This document shows, piece after piece, positions 43,807 to 55,380 of a DNA stretch of 64,000 nt. Positions within the stretch are counted from its first letter, which is position 1; every line of letters begins with the position of its first letter. This DNA comes from Diatrype stigma (Eukaryota; Ascomycota; Sordariomycetes; Xylariales; Diatrypaceae): assembly GCA_022225965.2 (NCBI GenBank), contig JAKJXP020000083.1:1-64000 (forward strand), in the 5' to 3' direction. Made by a program: the position numbers and the translations under genes. The notes beneath the pieces are model-generated. The model ran no database searches. It had not been told where the DNA came from and saw nothing but the letters and a program-made list of their open reading frames with translations.

Positions 43807-44114
43807 GGAGCCCCAGGTGTGGGATATTCGAGCGGTTTTATAGAGTCGAAGTTCGTTGGGCGTGGTGCACAGGGGTTCTCGAGGTTTGGATTCATGATAT
43901 AATGATATAATTGTTCTTTGGATGCGAACTCAACTACGCATGTATCACGATCATCTCCCCTGGACCCTCTCACAGTTACAGTGGTCCGGTCGAGAATGAG
44001 AGGATGTTGCCTCGCAGCTTCATTTATGGAAAATGGGCAGACACGTGCTTCGTCTAATAGTTTGGTTGAAACTTTACTTCGTATCTCTATGATTCCATGT
44101 CGACCTCGCAGCAT
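43803..44114 (-). CDS. small hypothetical frame, 103 residues, opposing the GFA gene
   Basis: ATG 44114 to TAA 43803-43805. The translation (for example TVTVRGSRGDDRDTCVVEFA, then SKEQLYHYIMNPNL) has a protein-like composition but matches no family I recognise. It lies in the 424-base gap between two convergent genes, and its stop overlaps the GFA stop. It may be part of a 3' UTR rather than a gene. Confidence 0.2.
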   Translation of the reverse strand: MLRGRHGIIEIRSKVSTKLLDEARVCPFSINEAARQHPLILDRTTVTVRGSRGDDRDTCVVEFASKEQLYHYIMNPNLENPCAPRPTNFDSIKPLEYPTPGAP

Positions 44115-44230
44115 CGTCTTTGACTTTTGCCTATATACTTGAACATAACATGTACACGGGAGTAGCCTAGGGGAGATAACGTGTGACGTAGCCCTTCTTC
44201 TTTTCTCGATGAGCCGAAGAACCGCCTAAC

Positions 44231-44956
44231 TCAATGTGCGTGAAGGCCATCTTCATCTTCAGAATCAACCAAGTCGCCATAGAGTACCTCGCAAACGCCG
44301 GCAAGGGGGACGTCCATAACGGCATCGGTGCCTTCGTTCCAGATATTCTTCCAATCTAGTTGCTTCGCTTTCTCCTCGGTGATGGGCTTCCTGTCCCCAA
44401 ACCGGATCTTGCCCTGGCTATCGATGGTAGCAACCTTGGCCGCCTCGTCCACAATGGTCTCTATCGAAGACAGAGGCAGGGTGAGGATCTCGGTGTTGTA
44501 TGCGGCCAACGCGACATAGATGTAGACGATAAGCATGACCAGAAACGATGGGATAGCCAGCGACCACCACCGGTTCGGGTAGTAGTAGATTCCCAGCGCA
44601 TGAAGAAATGGCGACGGCAGGTATGACCAGAGGAGATAGATGAGGAAGGTCAGGGATGAGAACAGGTACAAGACGAAACCGTAGTACTCGTACGTGGGCA
44701 CCTTGGGAGACGCACGCGGAACAGGTCCTAGTTCGTCATCGGATGCCTCTGGTGTCGTAGGTCGCGAGGGCCGTAGCAGAGATGTGAGAGATGGAGAGGG
44801 CGGCAAAGGTGTTGGTGGCCGGCCATAAAATGGCGGAGCAAAATAATTCTGATGTGGCGGAGGTAGGGGCAACGAGTCGTCCTCGCTTGAGGATGAAGCA
44901 TTGGATTGGTTATCGGAGAGGAAGTCCTCGTCATCGTCATCTGATATCAAGGACAT
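44231..44956 (-). CDS. gpi19: GPI-GlcNAc transferase subunit PIG-P/Gpi19
   Basis: One exon of 241 codons from ATG 44956 (MSLISDDDDEDFLSDNQS). The protein is a small subunit of the ER-membrane complex that adds GlcNAc to phosphatidylinositol in the first step of GPI-anchor synthesis. The PIG-P core starts at TYEYYGFVLYLFSSLTFLIYLLWSYLP (helix 1, about 92-112), continues to YYYPNRWWSLAIPSFLVMLIVYIYVALA (helix 2, about 131-152) and ends with an acidic cytosolic tail (DAVMDVPLAGVCEVLYGDLV). The 85-residue N-terminal region is Pro/Ser/Asp-rich and disordered, common in fungal members. It is divergent from ARP4. Confidence 0.9.
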   Translation of the reverse strand: MSLISDDDDEDFLSDNQSNASSSSEDDSLPLPPPHQNYFAPPFYGRPPTPLPPSPSLTSLLRPSRPTTPEASDDELGPVPRASPKVPTYEYYGFVLYLFSSLTFLIYLLWSYLPSPFLHALGIYYYPNRWWSLAIPSFLVMLIVYIYVALAAYNTEILTLPLSSIETIVDEAAKVATIDSQGKIRFGDRKPITEEKAKQLDWKNIWNEGTDAVMDVPLAGVCEVLYGDLVDSEDEDGLHAH

Positions 44957-45564
44957 GATGGCATAGTTCTCATGAGTCAAAGGCTCCGTTGCTGCAGCTT
45001 ATAATCTTATAGTGTTATAGTACGTCTGCCATTATGTGTTCGCGTCACGGCTCAGACGTGGATGATAACATGACCTCTTTATGATGAACCCCTTATGCTG
45101 ACTGACCTTTTGAAGCAGGAACTGTGACAGCTCCGAGGTAAGGGCAATTGAGGTAAGGGATGGTTGGACCTAAAATCAAGCTTAGTGATGTTAGTGCACG
45201 GGCCAAGGTGGCAGGCAAGTAGTACATACATGTATGTGTACAATACTGGTATGTAGTCTATTTCAGGTCTATTTAGTCGCAGCCGTGGGCTGTATGTAGC
45301 TTGATAGCTAGACTAGGTACCTGGCAGCCTGGGTAGCTACATACTAACTACTTAGGTACATACATACATACCTAGCTACCTAGGTATCAGCTGTAGCTAA
45401 AGACAATAACTAGCACCAAGATTGGCGGAAGGCTGGTAGCTTCACCTTCCAACGCGATCACCTAAAAATCAAGGGACAGGCCCCGATTGAGTTGCGCCGA
45501 GTTGCAAATCTCAACAATTCACCACCACTCCCTCCTCCCATTTGGCCATTGCATCTCACATACC
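44957..45564. promoter_or_regulatory. divergent promoter region of GPI19 and ARP4
   Basis: About 600 bases between opposite ATGs. The centre (45210-45400) is filled with TAGGTA/ACATACATAC-type short repeats and palindromic CTACCTAGGTA. No specific factor site is claimed. Confidence 0.4.
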
Positions 45565-47160
45565 ATGGCTTCTCAACCCCTCTCAAACAATCAGGCGCCG
45601 ATGGATGTCTACGGCGGAGGTGAGTTTCCAGCAGTCCGCATCCATTGATGCACATAAACTGCTGCGCGTGTTGGGGCATTGGCATCGACTAACCTACCTT
45701 TCCACCCTCTGCTAGACGAGGTGTCGGCCCTCGTCCTCGACGCCGGATACTGCCACACGCGCGCGGGCTTCGCTGGCGAGGATGTTCCCAAGTCCGTCCT
45801 GCCCTCCTTCTACGGGAACATAAAATCAGCGAACACCGATTCCACGACGACCTCTTACCGCCGCCTCTTCGGCGACGACTGCCTGGTCCCCCGCGCCGAC
45901 GGCGAGATCAAGAATTACATGTCGCGCAGCGATGGCATCGTGGAGGACTGGGACGCCGCCATCGAGATGTGGGAGCATATGCTGATCAAACGCCTGCAAC
46001 CCGAGAAACAGACCGACCCGAGCCGGAACGGCCTGAACGACGATCCCGTAGCCGATGGCGAGGGCGACGTGGCCATGGACGATGGCGCCGCCGCCACCAT
46101 CGAGGACGCCGAGAAGCCGCTCGCCGAGAACCCCCTCCTCATGACCGAGCCGCCCTGGAACCCCACCAAAGCGCGGGAGAAGTCCATCGAGCTCGCCATG
46201 GAGAGCTGGGGCTGCCCGGCCTTCTGGCTGTCGCGGACACCGGTCTGCGCCGCCTTTGCGGCCGGCAAGGCGACCGCGCTCGTGGTCGACGTCGGCGGCG
46301 CCGGGACCAGCGTCACCGCCGTGCACGATGGCATGATCCTCAAGAGGTCGGTGCAGCGGTCGGCGATCGGCGGCCTCTGGCTGTCGTCGCAGATCCGCCA
46401 CATGTGGGACGGGGCCGACCCGAAGGTCGACGTCGTGCCCACCTTCCTGGTCGAGAGCAAGAACCCCGTCGACGCGGGCGCCCCGGCCCAGGCGAAGCTG
46501 CGCAAGTTCCCATGGGAGATCGCCCCGTCGTTCCGCGCCTACGAGGAGGAGCGCCTCCTGACCGAGTTCAAGGAGTCCGTCGTCGAGGTCTGGCGCGGGC
46601 CCGGCCGCTTTCTGAACCCCGGCAACGAGGACCTCGTGCGGTCCCAGCCCGGCCGCGTCTTCGAGATGCCCGACGGCTCCAACCGCATGTGGCGCGAGGA
46701 GCGGTTCCGGGTGTCGGAGGGCCTGTGGGACGAGAACGCGGCGCTTTCGGGCGCGGCGGCCGCGGCCTCTGCGGCAACGGAGGGGAGCAACGGTGGTGGT
46801 GGTGGTGCTGGCAGCAATGGCAACGCCGGCGAGAAGGTGCAGACGATACCCGAGCTGATCCGGGCCGCCCTTAACGCGGTCGACCAGGACGTCCGGCCCA
46901 ACCTGCTGGGCAACATCGTCGTGACGGGCGGCAGCAGCCTGCTCAACGGGTTCAACGACCGCCTCAACAACGAGCTCATCGCCATGTACCCCGCCATGAA
47001 GATCAAGCTGCACGCGGCCGGCCTGACGACCGAGCGCCGCTTCGGCGCCTGGATCGGTGGCAGTATTCTGGCCAGCTTGGGCACCTTCCACCAGATGTGG
47101 ATCTCCAAGCAGGAGTACGACGAGAACGGCGTGGGGATCGTCGAGAAACGCTGCAAGTAG
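45565..47160 (+). CDS. arp4: actin-related protein 4 (Arp4; INO80, SWR1 and NuA4 subunit)
   Basis: Two exons, 45565-45619 and 45716-47160, give 499 residues. The 96-nt intron (GTGAGT...GCTAG; branch GACTAAC) falls right after MASQPLSNNQAPMDVYGG, a position typical of this gene. The actin fold begins DEVSALVLDAGYCHTRAGFAGEDVPKS and ends with the ARP4-like GNIVVTGGSSLLNGFNDRLN and RRFGAWIGGSILASLGTFHQMWISKQEY. The phosphate-binding loops are altered from actin, as expected for a nuclear ARP. Arp4 binds nucleosomes and is shared by chromatin remodelling and histone-acetylation complexes. Two inserts are seen: an acidic segment (about residues 114-155) and an Ala/Gly-rich linker (about 375-400). 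The gene is very GC-rich. Confidence 0.95.
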
Positions 47161-47635
47161 TTTCGGTCCGTTCTGACCCTTATATCTAAGCTTCGTTAGA
47201 TTGGGCTTGGAAGCCTATTCTATGTCTGTCCGCTTAGGCCGTTGATGGATCGTTCGATCGATGAGTTGAAGCAGTCTCTGGTTGAATATCTGATTTAATG
47301 AATTTGCTTGTCTTCTTCGGCTGGTAGCTACCGGGCGTCTGGAGTCTATATCAACAGGGTAGTTAGATGGCCGATGGCGTATGCCCTCGAGTAAAAAAAA
47401 GGAGTCCTCTATAAAAGGTCTGGCGAGATTAATGTCACGTATGTGCCTTAAAGTTCACTGTGCTCAGATTATGATGACAGCGTGCTTGCAGGATCACGGC
47501 TTGCACCAGTGTTCGGTACGAATCAACTTCAGTAGCGCGCCGTGTGATGTATAAATAACCACGGCCCCCGTGCTTCCATCACCGTATAAACAGCTAGGCA
47601 TGCATCTTCAGCCCTCTACCTAGGTAAGTCTTATC
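47161..47635. other. convergent 3' flanks of ARP4 and the D-serine dehydratase gene
   Basis: 475 bases between two stop codons; nothing beyond UTR-like sequence is seen. Confidence 0.4.
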
Positions 47636-49680
47636 CTACCATCCTCGCCACCTGGGCCATACATCCACCACCTCGTCCTCCCGCCCTTTATTCCTACTAT
47701 CCACGACGAGATACCACCCATAGCCCGTACCCGTGACGCAGGCATGGTTCGGCCATATGCGCACGCGCTGCCCCACGCGCAACGGCGACGGCGGCGCCTC
47801 CCCCCTGTCCCCCCCAGCCCACCACCGCAAGATGCCATGCTCCTGGCTGATCTTGCCGACCTGCCAGCACCCGGCGGCGGCGGCGGCGGCGCCACTCTTC
47901 CCCGAGGCGGGGGCAGGGAACGCCGGCCCCGGCGCCGCGCTCCCCGACCCGTTCCACGGCGTCACGACCCCCCACCCGGCGTACTCGCCCTGGCCCACGG
48001 GCTCGCGGCCCAGCGCCAGCGTGCCCGCGTTGATCAGCGCCTCCTCCGCCCCCTGCGCCTCTTCGCCGTGCCGCCCGAGGCTCGCCCCGTACACGGACGC
48101 GATCTCCGCCACGACGCTGATGGCGATCGCGTCCGCCGTCAGGTGGCGCGCCGCGTCGCGCGAGTGCGTCGCCAGCTGCTGCAGGTCCAGCGTCGGGTAC
48201 ACGCCCGCGTGGACCTCGAGCGCGAGGCCGTCGTCCGCGCGCAGGTCCCGCACCAGGGCCTTGAGCGTGTCGGGGACGGGGACGGGGACGGGGACGTCCG
48301 CCTTGCCCCCTTCAGCAGAAGAGGAAGATGACTGGAAGTCCGGGTGCTGGATCGTCGTCGCGGTGGGCGTCGCGCCCACGGAGAGCACGAGCGGCCGCGC
48401 TGCTGTTGGGGAGGAGGAAGAGAGGCGCGCGGCCTTGACGACGCGCGCGACCCGCTGCAGCTGGGCGAGCTCCTCCTCGAGCAGGCCCAGGGCCTCCCAC
48501 GGCCGCCGCGTCGAGTACGAGTGCCCCGCGTGGCAGTACAGGCCCAGGAAGTCGCAGGACCCGGCGGCCTCGAGGCCCAGGAGCGCCTCGACGAGGTGCG
48601 CGCACTCGGGCGCGTCGGGCGGGACGCCCGCTCGGTGGTAGCCCACTGTGGGAAGGGGCGGGCAAAAGCGTCTGGGGTTAGCTTTTTCTTTTTGGTTGGT
48701 CTCGCCTCCGCTCCGCTTTCTGGATATTTGATCTGGGGAAATGGTTTGGAAGCAAGCGATAGGTCATGTCATGTCTTAGGAACGAGAAACGGGTTCCCTT
48801 TACAGATGCAACGGTCTACAAAACCCGCTGGGTGGGAAGGTAAGGAAGAGGGAGGGGGGTAGGCATCAGCTTGGGCGTTGCTTACTGTCGATCTTTAGGA
48901 AGACCTGGGGTCGGTTGCCAGACTTCGATGCCAGGATCGGAATGTGCTGAAGCTGGTCTGCGTGGTCGACGAGGACGGAGAGGCCGCCCGGCCCGAGCTG
49001 CGCTGCCACCCGCGATAGCCTGTCCACGTAGGAACCGAGGAGGGGGAAGGCGTAGAGGACCTATATAGTTGGTATTGGTGGTGAGTGAGTGGCGGTGGCA
49101 TAGATGCATAAGGAGTTGGCTGTATGTTGCGCGAAAGGGGGCATTTTTCAGTATATCCTACTAGGTTACCTACGTTGACTTTGCGGCCGGCATCCCGGTA
49201 TTCCCTCAGCAAGGGCGCAATATTCTCGGCCTCGAGGACCGTGGACACCATGATGTTCGCCGGCGAGGTGCTCTTGTCTCCCACTTGCAGCCTCGTGAGC
49301 TCGGTCGTCTAGTATTCACCATTCCAGTCAGCTTGAATTGACCATAATTGCCAGCTTTCACTGTTCTAGCAAGGTCCCTTCCCCCTTCTCCTTTTCCCTT
49401 CTCTCTTCCCATCCTCGCACCCCCCCCTTTTTTACCCCGCGGCGAAGAAATATGCTGGGAAGGAGATGGTATTTGAAGGAAAGGGGCTAAAGCCGACCTT
49501 GTGGGTTTTGATGTGTGCTCGCCAACCGAGCCCCAGCTTCTCGACTGCCTCCAGCATGAGATTGCAGTTATCCTCCAGTATAGCCAGATCCAGGACCACG
49601 GCTGGCGTCCCGACATCGTGCAGGCTCTTGCCCACGAATCGCGCCTGTAGCGCTTCTTTGGATGTTTCTGCCCACGCCAT
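47636..49680 (-). CDS. D-serine dehydratase-like PLP/zinc enzyme (Dsd1 family)
   Basis: Four exons: 49680-49498, 49308-49174, 49060-48886 and 48645-47636, giving 500 residues. Joins rebuild RAHIKTHKTTELTRLQVG, GRKVNVLYAFPLLGSYVDR and FLKIDMGYHRAGVPPDA. The Lys of HIKTHK is the expected PLP lysine in an alanine-racemase-type barrel, and the C-terminal PNHAC provides the His and Cys zinc ligands. Family members convert D-serine to pyruvate and ammonia, in fungi mainly for detoxification. The last exon has Ser- and Ala-rich inserts. Donor 1 (GTCGGC) is atypical, but a GCTGAC branch site lies about 20 nt before its acceptor. Introns are long for this window (189, 113 and 240 nt). Confidence 0.92.
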
Positions 49681-51372
49681 GTTTGTGGTTCCGTGACGAG
49701 CCGGTATGCAATATATTTTGATGGTCTCTTGTAGCCTCAATATACTTAGACAGGCGATGCGATCTTCTACTATATATACACCCCGAACATGTTATTTCTG
49801 TACAGGATGGGAGCAGGGGATATATATGTATATATATATATATATGTGTATATATCCACCGTCGATATGGTCCACAGGTTCGCCGCTATGTATCGCCGTT
49901 ATATATAGCCGACTGGGGGGTTAGAGGGGGCACTATATGTAGTTGGCAGGCGTACAGTGCATCCAGTGAGAGCTAGACACTTCGCCCTCCGAGAGTCGGA
50001 CTTATGTCAATATGTTAACTCTTGATTTTTACCTAAATTTACCTGGATAGCTAACGGACGTCATGCACCATGTATGTAAGAGATATTATCTGTCAACGTC
50101 ACGTTGTCAAGAGGGCATATTTCCAATGCATCTCCAAAGACCCAAACCTGATAGCACCAGGTTATGGACACTAACTACAGCCTTCAGGTACAGTACCTAA
50201 CTAAATGAAGCCATACTTCATAGGTAGGCTGACCTCCTAGGCCGCTTATAACTAACTGGCTCCCAAGGTTTGGATTGGATATGAATAAGCATAAGCATAA
50301 TCATTTACAGCTAACTAGACAATTTTAAACTGAGATCTTGTTGGTAGATACCTACTCATCAAGGGCCTTCAGTCAAGACATCGAGATGTGCACATGGGGT
50401 TATGCACAATATGCACAAAAGACAAGTTCGCCTAGATTCGGAAGTTGTCTGGACTCTGGAACATTCAATGTTCAGCGTAGATGCGGAGATGGTCAAGGGC
50501 TTCCAAGGGTATCGCTGCAGCTTTCTACATACAATGCCAACCCAGCTTACCTAATTAATTGCCTATCCACCTTGGCATAAAAGCCACATGAAATGTGGCT
50601 TGGGTTACTTCCAATGTCTTTTTCTTGAAATGCATGTCCTTTTCTTCAAGCAATCATCCATGTGGTAAAACAATAGGTACCAGAGCATTCAACTCTATCC
50701 GGAGCCGAGAGCAATCTACGATTTGACGTGTATTTGAATCGAAGATTTCCAAGGTACTACCTACTAAATACTCATCTTGAACCATCAATACTTGCCTGAT
50801 TTATCCATACCTATTCCTGTAACTCCTCTATAGTTCCTTTTGAACACCTACACTGACGTACATATGTAGGTACCTACCTACCTAGGTACCTACCCAACAC
50901 GCCACATTTGCAGGAGCGTTTTTCTGGGGCGCATGCTTAACCCACTTATAGCATAGCGCTTGGCCAAATCGGGATTCTCAGAGCGGAGCGGAGCGGCGCG
51001 GCGCCTTGCAATACAAGGTACATACATACATACCTACATACACCCGACACATACACGTACAGACTTACTCCATCTTTCCAAGGTTGGCGTTCATTATCTA
51101 ATCGCGACCGGTCACTTCTGCCTTCCAATACAACTGTCAACCATCAGGACCACAACAACGACCGACCATCGCTTTTCCTCCCGCCCTCAGCACCTCGTAC
51201 TTATGGCGACGGTAGGTAGCTGGCTATAATTAATCCAGTACGAGTAACCAGTATCGATCTACCATCTGTTCGGGCTGCCATGAGATACAGCTCAGGAAAG
51301 CTACCGACGACTTGCGAAGCGTGAGGGAACGCGACTCGGCTAGCTGGCGCGCAGTCGCCCAACACCATCACC
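49681..51372. other. spacer between divergent D-serine dehydratase and TAF1 genes
   Basis: 1.7 kb with a TA/TG-rich run (49820-49860), palindromic TAGGTACCTACC repeats (50870-50895) and CATACATAC repeats (51020-51040). No gene is supported. The right end is the TAF1 leader. Confidence 0.45.
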
Positions 51373-54300
51373 ATGGAAGGCCTCGCCGATGACCTGCCTC
51401 CTAATGGCATCAAAGTGGAACCGGAGAGCGCCAACGGGAATGGCTGGGCCCAGGAGACCGAAGGCAATCGATCCGACGCACGCGAGGGCAAAGAATTTAA
51501 GAGCATCGACTGGGACGTCCAAGCTGTGCAGGATGATGAGGACATCGATCGCATTTTCTCTGGCGACAAGCTGACCATGCCCGAAGGTCTCGATAGTTTC
51601 GGTGATAAGGAAATCGATCAGGCGGATAAGGATGTGGATGCTATCGACTTCGAGGACATAAGCGACGATGACCTCCCTTCGGATGATGGCTATAGCACTG
51701 CTGCTGCTCCTGGCATTTCACAAGTGCCCGGACTTATGGAGGATGAAGGGACCAGTCATGAGAACGATGATATTAACGCTTTATTCGGCGAAGATGATCT
51801 TGACGATGGTCACTTAGCCTCTTCTCCTCCCGCTCATGTCGACCATGTAAAACCGCAACTACCGTCTTCACCCGTCGATACCGCCGATATCCCCGAAGCC
51901 CCCGAGGCGGTTGAGACCATGGAGACCATCGAGAATCCTGAGCCCGAGAAACCGCTTGACGAACGGAATATCTCGGACGAGGAGTGGAACAAGATGAGTT
52001 TTTCGGAGAGGATGAGACTGAACTTTCCTCAGACCAAGGAAGGAGACAACGACATCGGCGACTGGGTGATGCAAACAAACACCGAAGACCCCTCGATACT
52101 CCCACCTCCGCAGACAGAAGCAGAACTTCTCCAGCACAAGTTTCCCAGTTTTGAGAAACACAAGACTCTCTTTCACAACCAACTATTTCCACAATGGCCT
52201 GCCGAGTACATGTACAAGGAGCCCCTTAATAAGGACCGCGACCCCCCAGAGTTCGTGCCAACAAAGCTGGAGCTGGAACTGGATGTGGATACTTCCAAGT
52301 TGTTTAGAATACCAGACAGTGCCCTCACAGCCACGCACCAAAGATCTCAACAACAAACAGAGGATTGGGCTAAAACGATCGGTGCCTTAGCTGTCGACAT
52401 CGATGATGGCCGTTCCGAGGATTCTGATAGCGACAATGAAATTGTTGGAGGGTTCACGCTAGACGAGATCGCGACCATCTGTGATGACTGGGATTCCTCT
52501 TTGAACCCATCAAAGCCATCCCAGGAGCCAGCATCAGTTGCTATTGCCGATGATGATGAGGAGATGGACGATTGGGACAGAGAGTTCTTACAGTCACGAC
52601 CTCAAAAGAAGGTTCCGAAGTATGAGCCTGGTCTTCCGGATATATCTTCGTATAACGCACGGGGATTCGACGATTTTACCACGGCAACGCACCGGTTCGG
52701 CAAGCGTGTCAGGCTTGATCTCAATGACCCGTATCTGCTGATAGACGACACACAAGCTGAAAGGCCTACGAAACGCCCCAAGTTGGAGGAAAAGACTAAG
52801 AGAATGGCCAACGGCCAGTTGAGGAGAGACATTAGACACCACTTCAACATTTCCAACGACGACGCGTACGATCAGCTAAAGACCAATCATAAGAACAAAG
52901 TGCGGGCGGTTCTATCCAACAGAGCGGTTGAGCACAGTTTACCGGCCCTCAAACTCACCTACCCCTTTTACCGTACAAGGTTATCTACACACTTCTGGGA
53001 GCATCATCGCAAGAAGTTCGACGTCGAGAAGCTCGTCAGACATGCTGTTGGTGTTCGTAAGCCTTCCAAGGTTAGGAAAAAGGATTGGAAAGGAAAAAGC
53101 GTCATCGAGGTATTCAAGACATCGAAAGACTTGTCTCTCAACGATAACTCGACTGTTGTGCTTTTTGAATACAGCGAGCAGTACCCCATCATGATGTCGA
53201 ACTTTGGCATGGGCAGCCGAGTCATCAACTATTACCGACGCAAGGATCAGTATGAAGACGAGAAGCTCGACAAAGCCGAGATTGGTGAAAGCCATGTGTT
53301 GCTACCTGAAGACAGATCCCCATTCTCTATATTCGGTACCGTAGACCCCGGCGAGACCGTCCCCACTCTCCACAACGAAATGTCCCGCGCCCCTGTCTTC
53401 AAGCACAACCCTCGTTCTACGGACTTCCTCCTCGGTTATACCACCAATGTGGCAGAGGGGCCGAAGTTCTTCCTTCGGAATATCGATCATATATATACTG
53501 TAGGACAAGGCTTCCCTGTAATGGAGGTTCCCGGGCCGCATGCAAGAAAGGTCACAAACACTTCGAAGAACCGGCTGAAGATGATCTCGTTCAGGATGAT
53601 GCGAAAGAAGAACACACAAGATGTCAGTCTCGCGGAGATCACCCCTCATGTTTTTGACCACCATGACCCCCAAAACCGTCAGAAAATGAAGGAGTTCCTG
53701 TCCTACGATCGAGAGAAAAAGACCTGGGTACTGCCTGAAGGTCAGACTTTGATGGACGAAAACGCTATACGGTCTATGATCAAGCCCGAGGATGTCTGCT
53801 TGATCGAGGCAATGCAAGTCGGGCAACAGTTGCTAATGCACGCTGGTTACGACCCGAAAAATGCCAAGGATGGCGGTGGCGAAGAAGAGGACGACGTCGT
53901 TGAAGAACCATTGGTCGCTAGGATGGCCCCTTGGGAAATTACCAAGAACTTCATCGATGCCAGTGCTGGCAAGGCCATGGTTGCGCTTCACGGTGAAGGT
54001 GACCCAACGGGTCATGGCCTTGGTTTCAGCTTTATCAAGACCTCCATGAAAGGTGGCTACATCAACGCCGTCCAGGGGCCGCTTGCTACATCAGCCGATG
54101 CTATTGAGCGCGAGCGCAAGGCAAACGGTGGCCATTCTTACAATGTCAAAAAACAACAAGACATGTACAACACCGCCATCCGGCAAATCTGGGACCGGCA
54201 GAAGCAGTCACTAAGCGACGATACCACTCACGAAGATGCGGACGTTCTGGACACAGCCAACGAAGATGACCGTTTCATTCCCAGGCATTCTTTTGCCGCC

Positions 54301-55199
54301 TCGGTCTCTCATCCTGATGATGGGCGTAGTCAGTTCAGTCGTACGAGCAACACTAGTCGGGTAGGCAAGAGAAAGCTGAAGATCATACGCAAAGTACGGA
54401 ACGATGCTGGCGAGATTGTTACGGAGACAACCATTCTAGAGGACCCGGTCGTCATCAGGAGCTACATGCGACAGAGGAAAGAACTCGAGGAAAAGAACCG
54501 AGAGTAAGCTATATCTTCCACAACGTCACTGATGTCATACGACCGCCATATGCTAATTTATACCAGTGTCTACAGCTTGCAGCCGACAGCTGATGCTGAC
54601 GAGAATCGGGAAAAACAGAAGCTGTAAGTATAGCTTGATACGACAAGCTAGATCATCGGGTACTAACATAGCCGTGACCAGTGTTGACAGAGAGCTCATG
54701 CGTCTGCTCAAAAACCAAGACCGCCGCCAAATTCGCGAGAAGCAAGGCAAGGGCAAGAAGAAGACTTCACACTCCAACGCGAATGTCGACGCATCACCGG
54801 ATCCGTCTTCTGGCGATAAGGCGTCAGCAGGCACGACCCGGAAATGCGCCAACTGTGGGCAAGTCGGGCATATCAAGACCAACAAGAGGTACTGGCACCG
54901 CTGCGCTCTCTTAAAACTTCTCGTCCCCCCTTATCTACCCCCTACCTCCTGAGTCGTAGTCCAATTTCCACGCCAGGCGGGAAAGCTACGGGTAGAGCTA
55001 CTTTTCTTTCCTTACCTTCCTCTCATTACCCCCATGCACTTATTCTCTAACTCCGAAAAGAGATGCAATGTGCTAACTTGGCGACCTTAGCAAATGTCCT
55101 CTCCTTAACGGCACGATAACGACGAATAACAATGTCGCTGATCATGGGGGCTTTGGTTCTTTCAGCACACCATCCGCCAGCCAGCCTGCTGGGGATTGA
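51373..55199 (+). CDS. taf1: transcription initiation factor TFIID subunit 1 (TAF1)
   Basis: Four exons, 51373-54503, 54567-54623, 54682-54888 and 55091-55199, give 1167 residues in a continuous frame. TAF1 is the scaffold of TFIID, which brings TBP to core promoters. The acidic N-terminus (DWDVQAVQDDEDIDRIFSGD) corresponds to the TBP-inhibiting TAND region. The central DUF3591 domain includes FYRTRLSTHFWEHHRKKFD, LFEYSEQYPIMMSNFGMGSR and NPRSTDFLLGYTTNVAEGPK. The zinc knuckle, CANCGQVGHIKTNKSKCP, is completed only by the last splice, which joins exons 3 and 4 across a 202-nt intron. As in other fungi there is no bromodomain pair. Exon 1 carries 90% of the coding sequence; donors are GTAAGC, GTAAGT and GTACTG. 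Confidence 0.95.
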
Positions 55200-55357
55200 G
55201 GGACATTTTCATATTGACTTGCCCTTCCAGTTGTTGACAGTAATCTCCTTGGCCCTGGGGGCACAGCAGCCATGCCTCTGAATTCCCCTCATACTATATA
55301 CTTACCCTTACCTTGGTCTTGGGTATCCGGAAACTAATTACTTATTATTTATGATCT

Positions 55358-55380
55358 GAGGCCCGAGTGTCTCGGGCCTC
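55358..55380 (+). repeat. perfect 10-bp hairpin 3' of TAF1
   Basis: GAGGCCCGAG (55358-55367) and CTCGGGCCTC (55371-55380) are exact reverse complements around the loop TGT. It lies 159 bases after the TAF1 stop and is followed by TTTAG. A role in transcript 3' processing is only conjecture. Confidence 0.7.

Noticed and set aside
45826..47091. 421-codon minus-strand frame
   Set aside because: Antisense to ARP4; the high GC content removes stops, and there are no family motifs.
47733..48641. 302-codon plus-strand frame
   Set aside because: Antisense to the last exon of the D-serine dehydratase-like gene; low-complexity Ser/Arg/Ala composition.
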